Below the pieces are notes generated by a model. It did not search any database. It was given only the letters and a program-made list of their open reading frames with translations, and was not told the DNA's origin. A stretch of DNA of 64,000 nt. Source: Sphingobacteriia bacterium RIFOXYC2_FULL_35_18 (GTDB lineage Bacteria; Bacteroidota; Bacteroidia; Chitinophagales; Chitinophagaceae). Each line of letters opens with the position of its first letter. Within the stretch, counting starts at the first letter, position 1. A program made the translations under genes and the position numbers. This document shows positions 63,919-64,000 of the stretch, piece after piece. The stretch covers positions 122,878 to 186,877 of the forward strand of contig MIAG01000010.1 in the NCBI GenBank assembly GCA_001829005.1, read 5' to 3'.

Positions 63919-64000
63919 TTAGAAATATTTCTTTTGGAGATTAAACAAAATTTCTTTGCCATAAGGAGTCATACCTTTGGTGGTATCTTGTAAAAAATGT
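63919..64000 (-). CDS. Partial CDS, C-terminus only, cut by the window edge
   Basis: On the minus strand the frame beginning at 63999 reads HFLQDTTKGMTPYGKEILFN and continues six residues to a TAA at 63921-63919. It has protein-like composition and ends 18 bp before the next gene start at 63900, as expected for an operon neighbour. Only 26 residues are visible, so no function can be given. Confidence 0.5.
   Translation of the reverse strand, partial: HFLQDTTKGMTPYGKEILFNLQKKYF

Overview
The window looks like chromosome from a low-GC member of the Bacteroidota, most likely family Chitinophagaceae. The evidence is a type IX secretion type B C-terminal domain (17525-19453), a fused SecDF, a PUR-domain DUF3276 protein, a long NusB, futalosine-pathway MqnE, the absence of Shine-Dalgarno sequences, and repeated use of the Bacteroidota -7 promoter element TAnnTTTG. 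The genus cannot be fixed from this sequence alone.

Layout. 1-1500 is an accessory patch: near-identical ~230-bp repeats 699 bp apart form the arms of a large foldback element and separate units that each carry two tiny convergent ORFs. The window starts inside such an element, so the array probably continues leftward. 1639-9042 is housekeeping: a Tat-exported glycosylasparaginase, CutC, phosphoglycerate dehydrogenase, a lipoprotein serine hydrolase, a membrane pyrophosphatase and a PUR-domain protein. 9167-11163 holds an ABC exporter and, divergently, tRNA-Ser(UGA). A 355-bp repeat-rich gap follows the tRNA. 11519-15508 is an AT-rich six-gene operon that looks like a nitric-oxide/iron-sulfur stress module: Ric with a DUF2249 domain, a lipoprotein, a double DUF2249 protein, a 12-TM heme-copper-like protein, a DUF59 factor and an Rrf2 regulator. 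A 42-bp perfect palindrome precedes it.

15505-22154 (minus strand) is a possible five-gene operon: sulfatase, YhcH, T9SS-secreted protein, MutS2 without an Smr domain, and a membrane protein. 22303-39908 contains MsrA, an M1 peptidase, a flippase, an NlpC/P60 lipoprotein, DnaE, thioredoxin, a nucleoside transporter, MqnE, a VOC protein, FadH, L-serine dehydratase, a class A-like serine hydrolase and an aspartate-type aminotransferase. 39992-43310 has two tandem M14 paralogs, the second with its zinc site rearranged. 43404-50165 holds RlmK-like, CoaE, YajC, NusB, GroES-GroEL, YhhN, a small membrane protein and an FKBP lipoprotein. 50233-64000 holds SecDF, an IscA-type protein, a mutase large subunit lacking its B12 domain, a Pmp3-like protein, M20 and S9 peptidases, YggS, an acyl-CoA dehydrogenase and several secreted unknowns.

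Most genes are core metabolism, protein export and quality control. The least explained parts are the foldback array at the left edge, the palindrome-controlled stress operon next to tRNA-Ser, the rearranged M14 paralog, and an intrinsic terminator whose U-tract ends directly at the coaE start codon. All functional calls are from reading motifs by eye; no database search was run.
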